A stretch of 32,790 bases of DNA from Acinetobacter sp. HR7 (GTDB lineage: Bacteria > Pseudomonadota > Gammaproteobacteria > Pseudomonadales > Moraxellaceae). Position 1 is the stretch's first letter. Each line of letters opens with the position of its first letter. The DNA lies in NCBI RefSeq assembly GCF_000773685.1, contig NZ_JPQO01000063.1, positions 1-32,790 of the forward strand, read 5' to 3'. The notes beneath the pieces were generated by a model, which was not told the origin of the DNA, did not search any database, and was given only the letters and a program-made list of their open reading frames with translations. Shown piece by piece: positions 1 through 7,909 of the stretch. Both the position numbers and the translations under genes were made by a program.

Positions 1-65
1 CTTGCGCTCGGACATGGGCGTCTCGCAGGAGGAATCTCCGTCCTTTAGGTCGGAGAGGATGTCAA
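1..65 (+). mobile_element. Right end of an IS200/IS605-type (tnpB-carrying) element, body outside window
   Basis: Bases 36-55 form a subterminal hairpin (CTCCG pairs with CGGAG; inner CC/GG pairs; TTTA loop). It is followed after a short linker by TCAA at 62-65. A hairpin followed by TCAA is the layout of IS608-like right ends, and this hairpin sequence is common at the 3' end of tnpB elements. The element extends to the left of base 1, with tnpB read on the plus strand. The last tnpB codons cannot be fixed: one frame stops at 46-48 and another stays open to 80-82, beyond the element end. The insertion lies about 40 bases past the stop of the thioesterase gene, so it probably does no damage. 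The left end is not visible. Confidence 0.72.
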
Positions 66-105
66 AATTCACCATCCCATAGATGAACCACCTTGTCTTG
101 CAAAA

Positions 106-528
106 CTATGAAATCGATTTCAGTGGAATAGAATAGGTTCCTGTCACATGAGCCACTGGCTCTTTCTGTCCTTCTGAATACACCCAGACCTCACCTACCA
201 CGAGCGCTTTACCTACTTTGATCAGTCGACATTCCCCAATCAGGTCACGCTGACCATCCGGTTTACGTAGAAAGTTAATATTGATATTGGTGGTGACTGC
301 CAAGCCTACTAGTCCAATTTCACTGAGAATTGCCACATATAAAGCAAAGTCCGCCACAGCCATAATCGTAGGGCCGGAAATCGTGCCTCCCGGCCGCAAC
401 TGACCATCATTGACTCGATAGCGCACCGTTGAGCCCTTAGGTTTAATATCAACCAACTGACAATATTCCAGACTTTGCGGGAACTCGACTGCTAAAAATT
501 TTTGTATTTTTTCTAGACTACTTTTCAT
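106..528 (-). CDS. PaaI-family hotdog-fold acyl-CoA thioesterase
   Basis: A 140-residue single-domain hotdog protein. The central segment (GGTISGPTIMAVADFALYV) matches the PaaI/YbgC-like pattern in which a glycine-rich turn leads into the long hotdog helix. The later strand NININFLRKP is also typical. The likely reaction is hydrolysis of an acyl- or aryl-CoA thioester, but the substrate cannot be read from sequence. I chose the ATG at 528 because GGAAG lies eight bases before it; an in-frame ATG at 543 has no Shine-Dalgarno and itself overlaps that GGAAG. The gene follows tmk by 70 bases on the same strand and may be the last member of that operon. A functional link with its neighbours is not evident. 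Confidence 0.82.
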   Translation of the reverse strand: MKSSLEKIQKFLAVEFPQSLEYCQLVDIKPKGSTVRYRVNDGQLRPGGTISGPTIMAVADFALYVAILSEIGLVGLAVTTNININFLRKPDGQRDLIGECRLIKVGKALVVGEVWVYSEGQKEPVAHVTGTYSIPLKSIS

Positions 529-598
529 AAAAAAATCTTCCATATCACGAACAATATAGAAGATTTTTAATAGCGAATTACAGTTTAATTCTGACTAC

Positions 599-1204
599 CT
601 AGACAGCTTGTAATTCACGCATCGCCTGAGCAAAAACCTGTTCTGGTGTTTGGGTGGCATTCAAACGTTTGACACGCTCCGGATGACGCTGCCATAAAGT
701 TTCATAACCGCTTCTGACTTTCTCAAAGAAAGAGACTTTCTCCTGTTCAAAACGGTCCAGTGCACCACGTTCACGGGCACGGTTCATCCCCAGTTCAATC
801 GGTGCATCCAGCCAGAAAGTCACATCTGGCATACGCGCGACAAAGTTATCATTCAGTAATTTAAGCTTGGCTTCACTGAGTCCACGTCCAGCACACTGAT
901 AGGCAAAACTGGCATCGGTAAAACGGTCACACAGGACAATTTTTCCCGCTTCGAGTGCCGGCAGAATGACCTGTGCCAGATGCTGGGCACGCGCTGCATA
1001 CATCAGCAGTAGTTCAGTATCGTTGCACATCGCTTCTTCATGATTCACTGCCAGCAAGAGTGAACGAATCTGTTCCGCCATTGGCGTACCACCCGGCTCA
1101 CGAGTCAATACTACCTCTTTGCCTTGCGCGATAAAATCATCATAGATACGACGAATGAGCGTGGTTTTCCCTACACCTTCAGTGCCTTCAAAGCTGATAA
1201 ACAT
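599..1204 (-). CDS. tmk: Thymidylate kinase
   Basis: Phosphorylates dTMP to dTDP with ATP in the cytoplasm, an essential step of dTTP synthesis. The 201-residue protein shows the P-loop GTEGVGKTT at residues 7-15, the TREPGGT substrate loop, the DRFTDASFAYQ segment after the LCD strand, and an arginine-rich lid (RARERGALDRFEQE). Length is normal for bacterial Tmk. The ATG at 1204 is preferred because AAGGAG sits five bases before it. A GTG two codons upstream (1210) would overlap that Shine-Dalgarno. The gene starts 9 bases after the mltG stop, so the two are almost certainly co-transcribed and possibly translationally coupled. Confidence 0.96.
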   Translation of the reverse strand: MFISFEGTEGVGKTTLIRRIYDDFIAQGKEVVLTREPGGTPMAEQIRSLLLAVNHEEAMCNDTELLLMYAARAQHLAQVILPALEAGKIVLCDRFTDASFAYQCAGRGLSEAKLKLLNDNFVARMPDVTFWLDAPIELGMNRARERGALDRFEQEKVSFFEKVRSGYETLWQRHPERVKRLNATQTPEQVFAQAMRELQAV

Positions 1205-1213
1205 GCTCACTCC

Positions 1214-2278
1214 TTAATTTTTGGAACGTAAAACTGACAGATATTCCTGCACAGCGCGATTATGGTCTTGCAGATTGCTGCTGAACTTATGCCCACCATT
1301 GCCGGTTGCGACAAAGTAGATATTCTGTGAATTGTCCGGATGCATCGCGGCTTCAATGGCTTTTTTACTTGGCAAGGCAATCGGCGTTGGTGGCAGACCT
1401 GCCATGGTATAAGTATTATATGGTGTTGGCGTACGCAGATCCTGGCGGGTAATATTGCCCTTGTACTTATCGCCCATACCATAAATCACAGTTGGATCAG
1501 TCTGCAGACGCATACCAATTTTCAGACGGCGTACGAATACCCCAGACACTTGCTGCAATTCGCTGTCCAGACTGGTTTCTTTTTCAATGATCGAAGCCAT
1601 GATCAGCGCTTCATATTTATTCTGGTATGGCAGATCACTAGCACGGTTATTCCAGGCTTCATCCAGCGCCTGCATCTGATGACGGTACAGATCGGTCAGA
1701 ATCTTGCGGTCGGTTTCACCCTTAGCAAAGAAATAGGTATTCGGCGCAAACAGCCCTTCCGGATGATTGAATGGAATATTCAACTCTTTCAGCAATTGAT
1801 CGGTTGGCAGATTCACGACTTCTTTGGTCACCAGCTCATCTTTCTTCAAGCTTTCGATCAGCTGCTTAAAAGTCGTACCTTCAATCACCAGAATCCGGTT
1901 CATCTGGGCATTTTCAGAATTGGAAATCATCTGCAGCACTTCGCGAACGCTCATGCCATCATGTATTTCATATACACCGGCTTTCAAGGTGTCATGAATA
2001 ATCAGACGCTGATAGACTTTGAGCAGGATCGGAAAGCTGACATGGCCTTCTTTCGCCAGTCGGTCGATAAAACCGGAATAGGTATCCCCAGCACTGATCG
2101 CCAGCATCTCTTTCTGGCCTTTGACTGGATAATCCTTGAATAAGCCACTTTTCAGGATCACAGCCAGAATCAGGAAAAACCCTAATAAAACAACCAAAAT
2201 ACCTTTCATAGGAAAGGAAGATTTTGCTTTATTTTTCTTTTTCGTTTTCTTTTTGGCTGTATTTTTACTGGCGGACAT
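1214..2278 (-). CDS. mltG: Endolytic murein transglycosylase MltG
   Basis: An inner-membrane lytic transglycosylase of the YceG family. It cleaves nascent peptidoglycan strands and is thought to set their length. The 354-residue protein has a very lysine-rich cytoplasmic start (residues 4-19), one membrane segment at about 26-46, then a periplasmic LysM-like part and the catalytic domain. The family motif ASIIEKETS (about 228-236) contains the catalytic glutamate. The downstream signatures LQTDPTVIYG, AGLPPTPI and the YFVATGNGGHKF segment are all present. It lies between pabC and tmk, an arrangement common in Gammaproteobacteria, and its ATG begins one base after the pabC stop codon. Confidence 0.95.
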   Translation of the reverse strand: MSASKNTAKKKTKKKNKAKSSFPMKGILVVLLGFFLILAVILKSGLFKDYPVKGQKEMLAISAGDTYSGFIDRLAKEGHVSFPILLKVYQRLIIHDTLKAGVYEIHDGMSVREVLQMISNSENAQMNRILVIEGTTFKQLIESLKKDELVTKEVVNLPTDQLLKELNIPFNHPEGLFAPNTYFFAKGETDRKILTDLYRHQMQALDEAWNNRASDLPYQNKYEALIMASIIEKETSLDSELQQVSGVFVRRLKIGMRLQTDPTVIYGMGDKYKGNITRQDLRTPTPYNTYTMAGLPPTPIALPSKKAIEAAMHPDNSQNIYFVATGNGGHKFSSNLQDHNRAVQEYLSVLRSKN

Positions 2279-2279
2279 A

Positions 2280-3092
2280 TTAGCTGATCTGATTTAAATG
2301 TAGACGATGAAATAACGCGATACAGGCCTCTGTATCCAGCGTTCGCTGTTCGAATTGGGCCACCATTTTCATGGGGCTCAGCGCATTACAGAAAAACAGG
2401 CTTTGGATGTGTGGAATCTCTTCCATATCCAGACTGCGCTGTTCACAGGCAATTCCCTGCTGATGCATCCGCTCTAGAATCTCGGCACGCATCACCCCGC
2501 TGACGCCATTATAGCGAAGTTCAGGAGTAATCCATGTATTGTTTATCCTTAAAAAACAATTACTGCTCACACCTTCAACAATTTCACCTTGCACATCGCA
2601 GGCCAGCGCTTCTACCCAACCCTGCTGATCCGCTTCCTGTTTCAGCATGACCTGTTCCAGCCGATTCAGGGTTTTTAAACCGACCAGCTGCGGCATACAC
2701 AGCCCTAATGCTGTATTCAGTACACCACTTTCAATCTGTTCAAATTGATGCTCTTCCAAGGTTTTTGGATAGTAGTAGACCCAGAGATCCGCAGGATGAT
2801 CGGGCAGACTATAACCGCGTTGCCCCATACCACGGCTAATGATGATTTTTAAAGTGCCATTCAGTACAGTTTCAGTTTCACGCAGTTTTTGCAATGTAGC
2901 GTCAATCAGCTCTAAATCCACCTGCAGGTTCATTTTCTGGCTACTCATACGTAACCGTGCTAAATGACGTTCCTGTAATTCAACCTGGTTATTGCGGATA
3001 CAAGCCGTGGTAAAGCAGCCGTCGCCATAATGAAAAGCGCGATCTAGCAGATCGATATGATGGATTTGTTGTGCATTTTTAAAACACAGCAT
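2280..3092 (-). CDS. pabC: Aminodeoxychorismate lyase
   Basis: A PLP fold-type IV enzyme that converts 4-amino-4-deoxychorismate to 4-aminobenzoate and pyruvate for folate synthesis. Read from the ATG at 3092, the protein has 270 residues. The FKNAQQ...LLDRAFHYGDGCFTT start is typical. The PLP lysine falls at residue 140 (GLKTLNR), matching the position known in E. coli PabC, and GEIVEGVSSNCFL carries the conserved glutamate and SN pair. The frame stays open to 3164, but GGAGAGG before 3092 and the family's usual N-terminus support the shorter form. It is first in the pabC-mltG-tmk run and diverges from the sbp gene. Confidence 0.92.
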   Translation of the reverse strand: MLCFKNAQQIHHIDLLDRAFHYGDGCFTTACIRNNQVELQERHLARLRMSSQKMNLQVDLELIDATLQKLRETETVLNGTLKIIISRGMGQRGYSLPDHPADLWVYYYPKTLEEHQFEQIESGVLNTALGLCMPQLVGLKTLNRLEQVMLKQEADQQGWVEALACDVQGEIVEGVSSNCFLRINNTWITPELRYNGVSGVMRAEILERMHQQGIACEQRSLDMEEIPHIQSLFFCNALSPMKMVAQFEQRTLDTEACIALFHRLHLNQIS

Positions 3093-3164
3093 AATTTTTT
3101 CACCTCTCCAGCGAATCAGATTGCAGGCAAAGATAGACGGCACATATATATCTGTTTTACTCAC

Positions 3165-3195
3165 ATAAAATTCTTTTTTAATTATTTTTTATGCA
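3165..3195 (+). promoter_or_regulatory. 31-base block upstream of the first sbp, repeated upstream of the second
   Basis: This AT-rich block (starting ATAAAATTC, ending TTTTATGCA) matches 4349-4379 at 30 of 31 positions. In both places TATTCT follows after the same 13 bases (3209-3214 and 4393-4398). TATTCT could be a -10 box, but no good -35 exists at the usual distance, which fits an activator-dependent promoter such as one driven by a CysB-type protein. That assignment is inference. Confidence 0.5.
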
Positions 3196-3213
3196 AAAAA
3201 ACTCCAGCTATTC

Positions 3214-3251
3214 TTGCCTCAACCAACAAAACAAAGAAACTCTTGAGGCAA
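3214..3251 (+). promoter_or_regulatory. Inverted repeat covering the Shine-Dalgarno of the first sbp
   Basis: TTGCCTCAA at 3214-3222 is a perfect inverted copy of TTGAGGCAA at 3243-3251, with 20 bases between. The second arm contains the GAGG Shine-Dalgarno that serves the ATG at 3254. If transcription starts upstream of 3214, the mRNA could hide its own ribosome site. If the TATTCT at 3209-3214 is the -10, the first arm lies at the start site and the repeat would instead be a DNA operator. The second sbp lacks this repeat. Confidence 0.45.
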
Positions 3252-3253
3252 AT

Positions 3254-4261
3254 ATGAACATCCGTAAATTAAAAATTGGGGTTTTAGCAGCACTAATTTC
3301 AGCAACGGCATTTAGTGTGTCTGCAAAGGACTTTTTAAATGTCTCCTATGACCCAACTCGCGAATTGTATGACAACTTTAACAAAGAATTTAAGGCGTAC
3401 TGGAAAAAATCTACCGGCCAAGACGTGAACTTCAAACAGTCACATGGCGGTTCTGGCAAACAGGCACGCGCCGTGATTGATGGTCTGGATGCAGACGTGG
3501 TGACGCTGGCGCTGGCTGCTGATATTGATGAAATCGCAGCACGCGGTCTACTCCCAAAAGACTGGCAAAAGAAATTCCCGCAAAACTCTACCCCTTATAC
3601 ATCAACTATCGTTTTCCTGGTGAAAAAAGGCAACCCGAAAGGCATCAAGGACTGGGGTGACTTGGTAAAACCAGGTGTAGACATCATTACGCCAAATCCA
3701 AAAACTTCAGGCGGTGCACGCTGGAACTACCTGGCCGCTTGGGCTTGGGCAAAACACCAACCAGGTGGTAACGATGCCAAAGCACAAGAATTTGTCCGTC
3801 AGATCTACAAACAGACTAAAGTTCTGGACTCAGGTGCACGTGGTTCAACCACCACTTTTGCTGAACGCGGGATTGGTGACGTATTGCTGGCTTGGGAAAA
3901 TGAAGCACACTTGGCAATTCGTGAGCAACCAGGCAAGTTTGAAATCATCACCCCTTCGCTGTCGATCCTGGCTGAACCACCAGTAGCAATCGTGGACAAG
4001 AATGCCAAGAAAAATAACAATGAGAACCTGGCAAAAGCTTACCTAAACTTCTTATACTCACCTGCAGGTCAGACGGTAGCAGCGAAAAACTTCTATCGTC
4101 CACGTAATACAGCAGTGCTAAAACAGTACAGTAATGTATTCAAGCCACTGAAACTGGTGACCATTGATAAAGAATTCGGTGGCTGGGATAAAGTACAGAA
4201 AAAACACTTTGCTAATGGCGGAATCTTTGACCAGCTTGTAAAAGCCAATAGCGCAAAATAA
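3254..4261 (+). CDS. sbp: Periplasmic sulfate-binding protein, first copy
   Basis: Captures sulfate (or thiosulfate) in the periplasm and delivers it to the CysTWA importer. The 335-residue protein begins with a signal peptide ([20 protein letters not shown]...) probably cut after SVSA at residue 24. Family signatures are [42 protein letters not shown] and [17 protein letters not shown], followed by WENEAH. I start at 3254, where GAGG precedes the ATG by five bases; the frame is open to 3191, but that would put 21 hydrophilic residues before the signal peptide. The neighbouring gene at 4438 is a close paralogue. A 15-base-pair hairpin follows the stop, so this gene may be expressed on its own transcript. 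Confidence 0.94.
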   Translation: MNIRKLKIGVLAALISATAFSVSAKDFLNVSYDPTRELYDNFNKEFKAYWKKSTGQDVNFKQSHGGSGKQARAVIDGLDADVVTLALAADIDEIAARGLLPKDWQKKFPQNSTPYTSTIVFLVKKGNPKGIKDWGDLVKPGVDIITPNPKTSGGARWNYLAAWAWAKHQPGGNDAKAQEFVRQIYKQTKVLDSGARGSTTTFAERGIGDVLLAWENEAHLAIREQPGKFEIITPSLSILAEPPVAIVDKNAKKNNNENLAKAYLNFLYSPAGQTVAAKNFYRPRNTAVLKQYSNVFKPLKLVTIDKEFGGWDKVQKKHFANGGIFDQLVKANSAK

Positions 4262-4276
4262 TCATAAAAATTGCAT

Positions 4277-4309
4277 CAACAATGGCCTTATTGAATAAGG
4301 CCATTGTTG
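4277..4309 (+). terminator. Strong hairpin after the first sbp
   Basis: CAACAATGGCCTTAT (4277-4291) pairs perfectly with 4295-4309, giving 15 base pairs around a tiny loop. Only a short T run follows (TTT at 4310-4312), so it may act as an mRNA 3' stabiliser or partial terminator rather than a strong rho-independent stop. Confidence 0.65.
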
Positions 4310-4348
4310 TTTCAGAGACTTACAAAAAAACTTATCTTTTATTTTCAT

Positions 4349-4379
4349 ATAAAATTCATTTTTAATTATTTTTTATGCA
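4349..4379 (+). promoter_or_regulatory. Second copy of the 31-base sbp upstream block
   Basis: Differs from 3165-3195 at one position (A at 4358 where the first has T at 3174). It lies 58 bases before the ATG at 4438, with TATTCT at 4393-4398 at the same offset as in the first copy. Flanking sequence has diverged, so preservation of the block suggests a binding site or promoter element kept by selection, or a recent duplication. Confidence 0.5.
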
Positions 4380-4437
4380 TAAAGAATAGGTTTATTCTTC
4401 ACTCATGTTACAAAACGTGTAAGAGTTTGAGGTTCAC

Positions 4438-5451
4438 ATGAGCATTTCAACAAAATTAAAACTAGGGGTTCTAGCTGCTGTTATTTCAGCAACTTCGTTT
4501 TCTGCTGCAGCACGCGACTTTCTAAATGTCTCTTATGATCCAACGCGTGAACTCTACGAAGATGTCAACAAAGAATTTGGTAAATACTGGAAAAGCCGTA
4601 CTGGCCAAAGCATCAACTTTAAACAGTCACATGGCGGTTCAGGTAAACAGGCGCGGGCCGTGATTGATGGTCTGGAAGCCGATGTGGTAACTCTGGCACT
4701 CGCTGCAGATATCGACGTGATTGCTGAAAAAGCAAAACTGTTGCCTGCAGACTGGCAGAAAAAATTGCCACAAAACTCGACACCTTATACTTCAACCATC
4801 GTCTTCCTAGTACGTAAAGGCAATCCAAAACACATCAAAGACTGGAATGATCTGGTGAAACCAGGTGTAGCCATCATTACGCCAAACCCTAAAACTTCTG
4901 GCGGTGCCCGCTGGAACTACCTGGCAGCTTGGGCATATGCGAAACACTTACCAGGCGGCAACGACAAAACTGCTCAAGAATTTGTCCGTAAAATCTATAA
5001 ACAAACCAAAGTACTTGATTCTGGCGCGCGCGGTTCAACCACGACATTTGCGGAACGCGGCATCGGTGACGTATTACTCGCTTGGGAAAATGAAGCACAT
5101 TTAGCCATTCGCGAACAACCAGGCAAATTTGAAATCGTGACTCCTTCGCTGTCTATTCTGGCTGAACCACCAGTGGCTATTGTAGAAAAGACTGTTGCGA
5201 AAAAAGGTAACAAATACTTGGCTCAAGGTTACCTGAACTTCCTGTATTCACCACTGGGTCAGGAAATTGCAGCACGTAACTTCTACCGTCCACGTAATGC
5301 CAAAGTACTGGCAAAATACAACACAGTATTTAAACCACTGAAACTGGTGACCATCGATGAGGAATTTGGTGGCTGGGACAAAGTTCAAAAAGCCCACTTT
5401 GAAAATGGTGGAGTTTTCGACCAGATCGTAAAAGCTAATACTGCGAAATAA
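4438..5451 (+). CDS. sbp: Periplasmic sulfate-binding protein, second copy
   Basis: A 337-residue paralogue of the protein at 3254. By eye about four-fifths of the mature residues agree, and all the sulfate-binding signatures are kept ([41 protein letters not shown]). The signal peptide [20 protein letters not shown]... is probably cut after SAAA near residue 25. GAGG lies five bases before the ATG. Differences concentrate in the surface region after residue 20, near the LLPADWQKK loop and around [13 protein letters not shown]. No terminator separates it from the hydrolase at 5483, so it probably opens a transcript running into the permease genes. One copy may favour thiosulfate or another oxyanion, but the sequence does not say which. 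Confidence 0.94.
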   Translation: MSISTKLKLGVLAAVISATSFSAAARDFLNVSYDPTRELYEDVNKEFGKYWKSRTGQSINFKQSHGGSGKQARAVIDGLEADVVTLALAADIDVIAEKAKLLPADWQKKLPQNSTPYTSTIVFLVRKGNPKHIKDWNDLVKPGVAIITPNPKTSGGARWNYLAAWAYAKHLPGGNDKTAQEFVRKIYKQTKVLDSGARGSTTTFAERGIGDVLLAWENEAHLAIREQPGKFEIVTPSLSILAEPPVAIVEKTVAKKGNKYLAQGYLNFLYSPLGQEIAARNFYRPRNAKVLAKYNTVFKPLKLVTIDEEFGGWDKVQKAHFENGGVFDQIVKANTAK

Positions 5452-5460
5452 GTTTCGCAG
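5441..5460 (+). other. Hairpin with the sbp stop codon in its loop
   Basis: CTGCGAAA (5441-5448) pairs with TTTCGCAG (5453-5460). The loop is TAAG, so the stop codon of the second sbp (5449-5451) is unpaired at the tip. No T run follows, so it is not a terminator. It could protect the 3' end of an sbp message or limit readthrough of ribosomes, but either role is inference. Confidence 0.45.
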
Positions 5461-5482
5461 CTAATCAATAAGGAGCATTCGC

Positions 5483-6088
5483 ATGACACATACCCTCATT
5501 GTTCCAGGTGTGGGCGGCAGTGAATATGAGCACTGGCAATCCTGGTTGCAACGTGGTCTGATGCAATGCTCCCGCGTTGAACAGCAAGACTGGAATCATC
5601 CTGTTCTGGATACCTGGGTAGCGCAGTTTGCTGCTACCGTTCAGAATATTCAGGATGACATCGAAGTAGTTGCCCATAGCTTTGGCTGTCTAACCAGCCT
5701 GGCAGCACTCGATCAGCATCCTGAACTGTGTAAAAAAATTAAAAAATTGATTCTTGTGGCACCGGCAAACCCTGGTCGCTTTGGCGAGAACGGTTTTGCC
5801 CGCGATAGTCAAAATGACTACAGTGCCTATTTTCATCAAATCAAGCTACAGGTTCCAACGGTACTGCTGATCAGTGAAAATGACCCTTGGCTGAGCTTTG
5901 AGGATGCGCATCACTTTGCCAAATCCTGGAAGATTAAGCCAATCAACCTAGGTCAGGTCGGTCATGTGAATGTTGCTTCGGGCTTCGGTCCCTTCCCTGA
6001 GATTAAACAATATCTAAATTCAGCGATGTCGATGCAACATATCAATAATACTGATGAAGGCAAGTATTTTTTTAAATTTGCATTTTAG
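5483..6088 (+). CDS. RBBP9/YdeN-family serine hydrolase (alpha/beta hydrolase)
   Basis: A 201-residue cytoplasmic alpha/beta hydrolase of the RBBP9/YdeN type. It has the family start TLIVPGVGGSEYEHWQSWLQ, the nucleophile elbow VVAHSFGCL with Ser66, an acid in SENDPW (Asp134) and a histidine in GQVGHVNVASGFG (His161), so the triad is complete. The substrate is unknown; family members hydrolyse small esters. AAGGAG lies seven bases before the ATG. It sits 31 bases after the second sbp and 86 bases before cysT, so it is probably carried on sulfate-controlled transcripts. That position suggests a job in sulfur-starved cells, such as release of an organosulfur compound, but this is context only. 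Confidence 0.85.
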   Translation: MTHTLIVPGVGGSEYEHWQSWLQRGLMQCSRVEQQDWNHPVLDTWVAQFAATVQNIQDDIEVVAHSFGCLTSLAALDQHPELCKKIKKLILVAPANPGRFGENGFARDSQNDYSAYFHQIKLQVPTVLLISENDPWLSFEDAHHFAKSWKIKPINLGQVGHVNVASGFGPFPEIKQYLNSAMSMQHINNTDEGKYFFKFAF

Positions 6089-6111
6089 ATGCTGGAACTT
6101 ATGCTTGTCCC

Positions 6112-6130
6112 AAATTTCATTTTTAATATT
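6112..6130 (+). promoter_or_regulatory. Possible third, weaker version of the sbp upstream block before cysT
   Basis: AAATTTCATTTTTAATATT at 6112-6130 resembles the core AAAATTCATTTTTAATTATT of the block at 4349-4379, sharing TTCATTTTTAAT exactly. It lies 44 bases before the cysT ATG. AT-rich chance matches are possible, so support is weak without wider comparison. Confidence 0.3.
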
Positions 6131-6174
6131 CGCTGGTTGTATTCAATTAGCATTCTCTCTTTTGAGGAGTAATC

Positions 6175-7008
6175 ATGTCGCAGCGATCCCGAGTGCTGCC
6201 AGGATTTGGTCTATCTCTAGGCTTTACCCTAGCGTATTTGTCATTAATCGTCTTGATCCCGCTGTCTGCCGTATTTATTAAATCACTCGGCATCGGCTGG
6301 GACGGCTTATGGGAAATCCTGAGCTCTGAACGTATTCTCAAGTCACTCCAGCTCAGTTTCTCGACAGCTATTATTGCTGCCCTGATCAATGTAGTCTTTG
6401 GCCTGTTACTGGCATGGTGTCTGGTACGTTACAGCTTCCCAGGTAAACGTATTGTCGATGCCCTGGTCGATTTGCCGTTTGCCCTGCCGACTGCCGTTGC
6501 CGGTATTGCATTAACGTCACTGTATGCCCCTACAGGCTGGATCGGTCAGTATCTGGATCCTATTGGTATTAAAGTGGCTTATACCCCGTTGGGTATCACG
6601 CTGGCGTTGATCTTTATCGGGATTCCATTTGTGGTACGTACGGTACAGCCTGTGTTGTCAGACTTGGAAACCGAACTGGAAGAAGCTGCATCTGCACTCG
6701 GTGCTACCCGTTTTCAGATCGTGACTAAAATCATTTTCCCGATCTTGCTACCAGCACTCATCACAGGCTTTGCTTTGGCCTTTGCTCGTGGCGTAGGTGA
6801 ATACGGTTCAGTCATCTTTATTGCCGGTAACCAGCCCTTCGAGACTGAAATTGCACCGCTGATGATTATTTCCCGTCTGGAAGAGTATGACTACGCTGGT
6901 GCAACTACTATCGCTGTCGTGATGCTTTTGATTTCATTTGTGATGCTATTCCTGATTAACCTCTTACAAGCTTGGGCAAGCCGTCGCACAGGGAGAACTG
7001 CACGATGA
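6175..7008 (+). CDS. cysT: Sulfate ABC transporter permease CysT (CysU)
   Basis: One of the two inner-membrane channel subunits of the sulfate/thiosulfate importer. The 277-residue protein is hydrophobic with about six membrane segments. The cytoplasmic EAA loop that contacts the CysA ATPase is visible as [20 protein letters not shown], and [12 protein letters not shown] is typical of CysT. GAGGAG stands before the ATG at 6175. The stop codon TGA overlaps the cysW ATG (ATGA), so the two permeases are translationally coupled and presumably made in equal amounts. Confidence 0.96.
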   Translation: MSQRSRVLPGFGLSLGFTLAYLSLIVLIPLSAVFIKSLGIGWDGLWEILSSERILKSLQLSFSTAIIAALINVVFGLLLAWCLVRYSFPGKRIVDALVDLPFALPTAVAGIALTSLYAPTGWIGQYLDPIGIKVAYTPLGITLALIFIGIPFVVRTVQPVLSDLETELEEAASALGATRFQIVTKIIFPILLPALITGFALAFARGVGEYGSVIFIAGNQPFETEIAPLMIISRLEEYDYAGATTIAVVMLLISFVMLFLINLLQAWASRRTGRTAR

Positions 7009-7898
7009 GTTTACATACCAACAGCAATGCGCTTGCTGAAAAGCTGCAATCCCGTGATGCAACCCGTGAACCAACCTGGGTGCGTTATACCCTGATTGTG
7101 ATTGCGCTGATTTTCTTCCTGAGCTGCCTGATTCTGCCTTTGATTCTGGTTTTCGTTGAAGCCTTTAAACAAGGTGTTGGTGTATATGCACAGGCACTGG
7201 TACATCCAGATACGCTGTCAGCCGTTAAACTGACATTACTTACTGCAGCGATTTCAGTGCCGCTGAACGTGGTTTTTGGTATTGCAGCGGCATGGTCAGT
7301 TGCGAAGTTTAACTTCCCAGGTAAATCGATTCTGACCACCATTATTGATATGCCATTCTCGGTATCTCCAGTGATCGCCGGCCTGATGCTTGTACTGATT
7401 TTTGGTACTCAAGGCTGGATGGGTGAATGGTTGATGGATAACGACATCAAGATCCTCTATGCCGTGCCTGCAATTGTCCTGGCAACTGTATTTATTACTG
7501 TTCCATTCGTTGCCCGTGAGCTGATTCCTTTGATGGAAGCACAAGGCACCGAAGAAGAAGAAGCTGCGATTGTTCTCGGTGCATCTGGCTGGCAAACCTT
7601 CTGGAAAGTGACCCTGCCAAATATCAAATGGGGTCTGATCTACGGCGTGATTCTGTGTAATGCCCGTGCCATGGGTGAGTTCGGTGCGGTATCAGTAGTA
7701 TCTGGTCATATCCGTGGTGAAACCAACACCCTGCCACTGCACGTCGAGATTCTCTATAACGAATATACCTTCAGTGCTGCGTTTGCTGTGTCTTCGCTGC
7801 TGGCTTTCCTTGCGATTGTCACCTTGGTACTTAAAACCTGGGTCGAGCTGCGCCAGGAAAAACAAAACAAAGGTAAAGAAGATTCAACAGTTTCTTAA
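7005..7898 (+). CDS. cysW: Sulfate ABC transporter permease CysW
   Basis: The second channel subunit of the sulfate importer, 297 residues. After a polar N-terminus of about 30 residues come the membrane segments. The EAA loop appears as [19 protein letters not shown], and [19 protein letters not shown] matches CysW. I start at 7005, where the ATG overlaps the cysT stop by four bases and GGGAG lies nine bases upstream. The frame extends back to 6972 inside cysT, which would add 11 residues with no ribosome site. CysA follows after 11 bases. Confidence 0.95.
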   Translation: MSLHTNSNALAEKLQSRDATREPTWVRYTLIVIALIFFLSCLILPLILVFVEAFKQGVGVYAQALVHPDTLSAVKLTLLTAAISVPLNVVFGIAAAWSVAKFNFPGKSILTTIIDMPFSVSPVIAGLMLVLIFGTQGWMGEWLMDNDIKILYAVPAIVLATVFITVPFVARELIPLMEAQGTEEEEAAIVLGASGWQTFWKVTLPNIKWGLIYGVILCNARAMGEFGAVSVVSGHIRGETNTLPLHVEILYNEYTFSAAFAVSSLLAFLAIVTLVLKTWVELRQEKQNKGKEDSTVS

Positions 7899-7909
7899 GG
7901 AATGTCCAC

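Noticed and set aside
1340..2143. 267-codon plus-strand frame opposite mltG
   Set aside because: It is antisense to a well-supported gene, has no ribosome site and shows no recognisable domain.
3191..3253. Upstream ATG giving the first sbp 21 extra residues
   Set aside because: The extension is polar and precedes a complete signal peptide; the good ribosome site is at the ATG at 3254.
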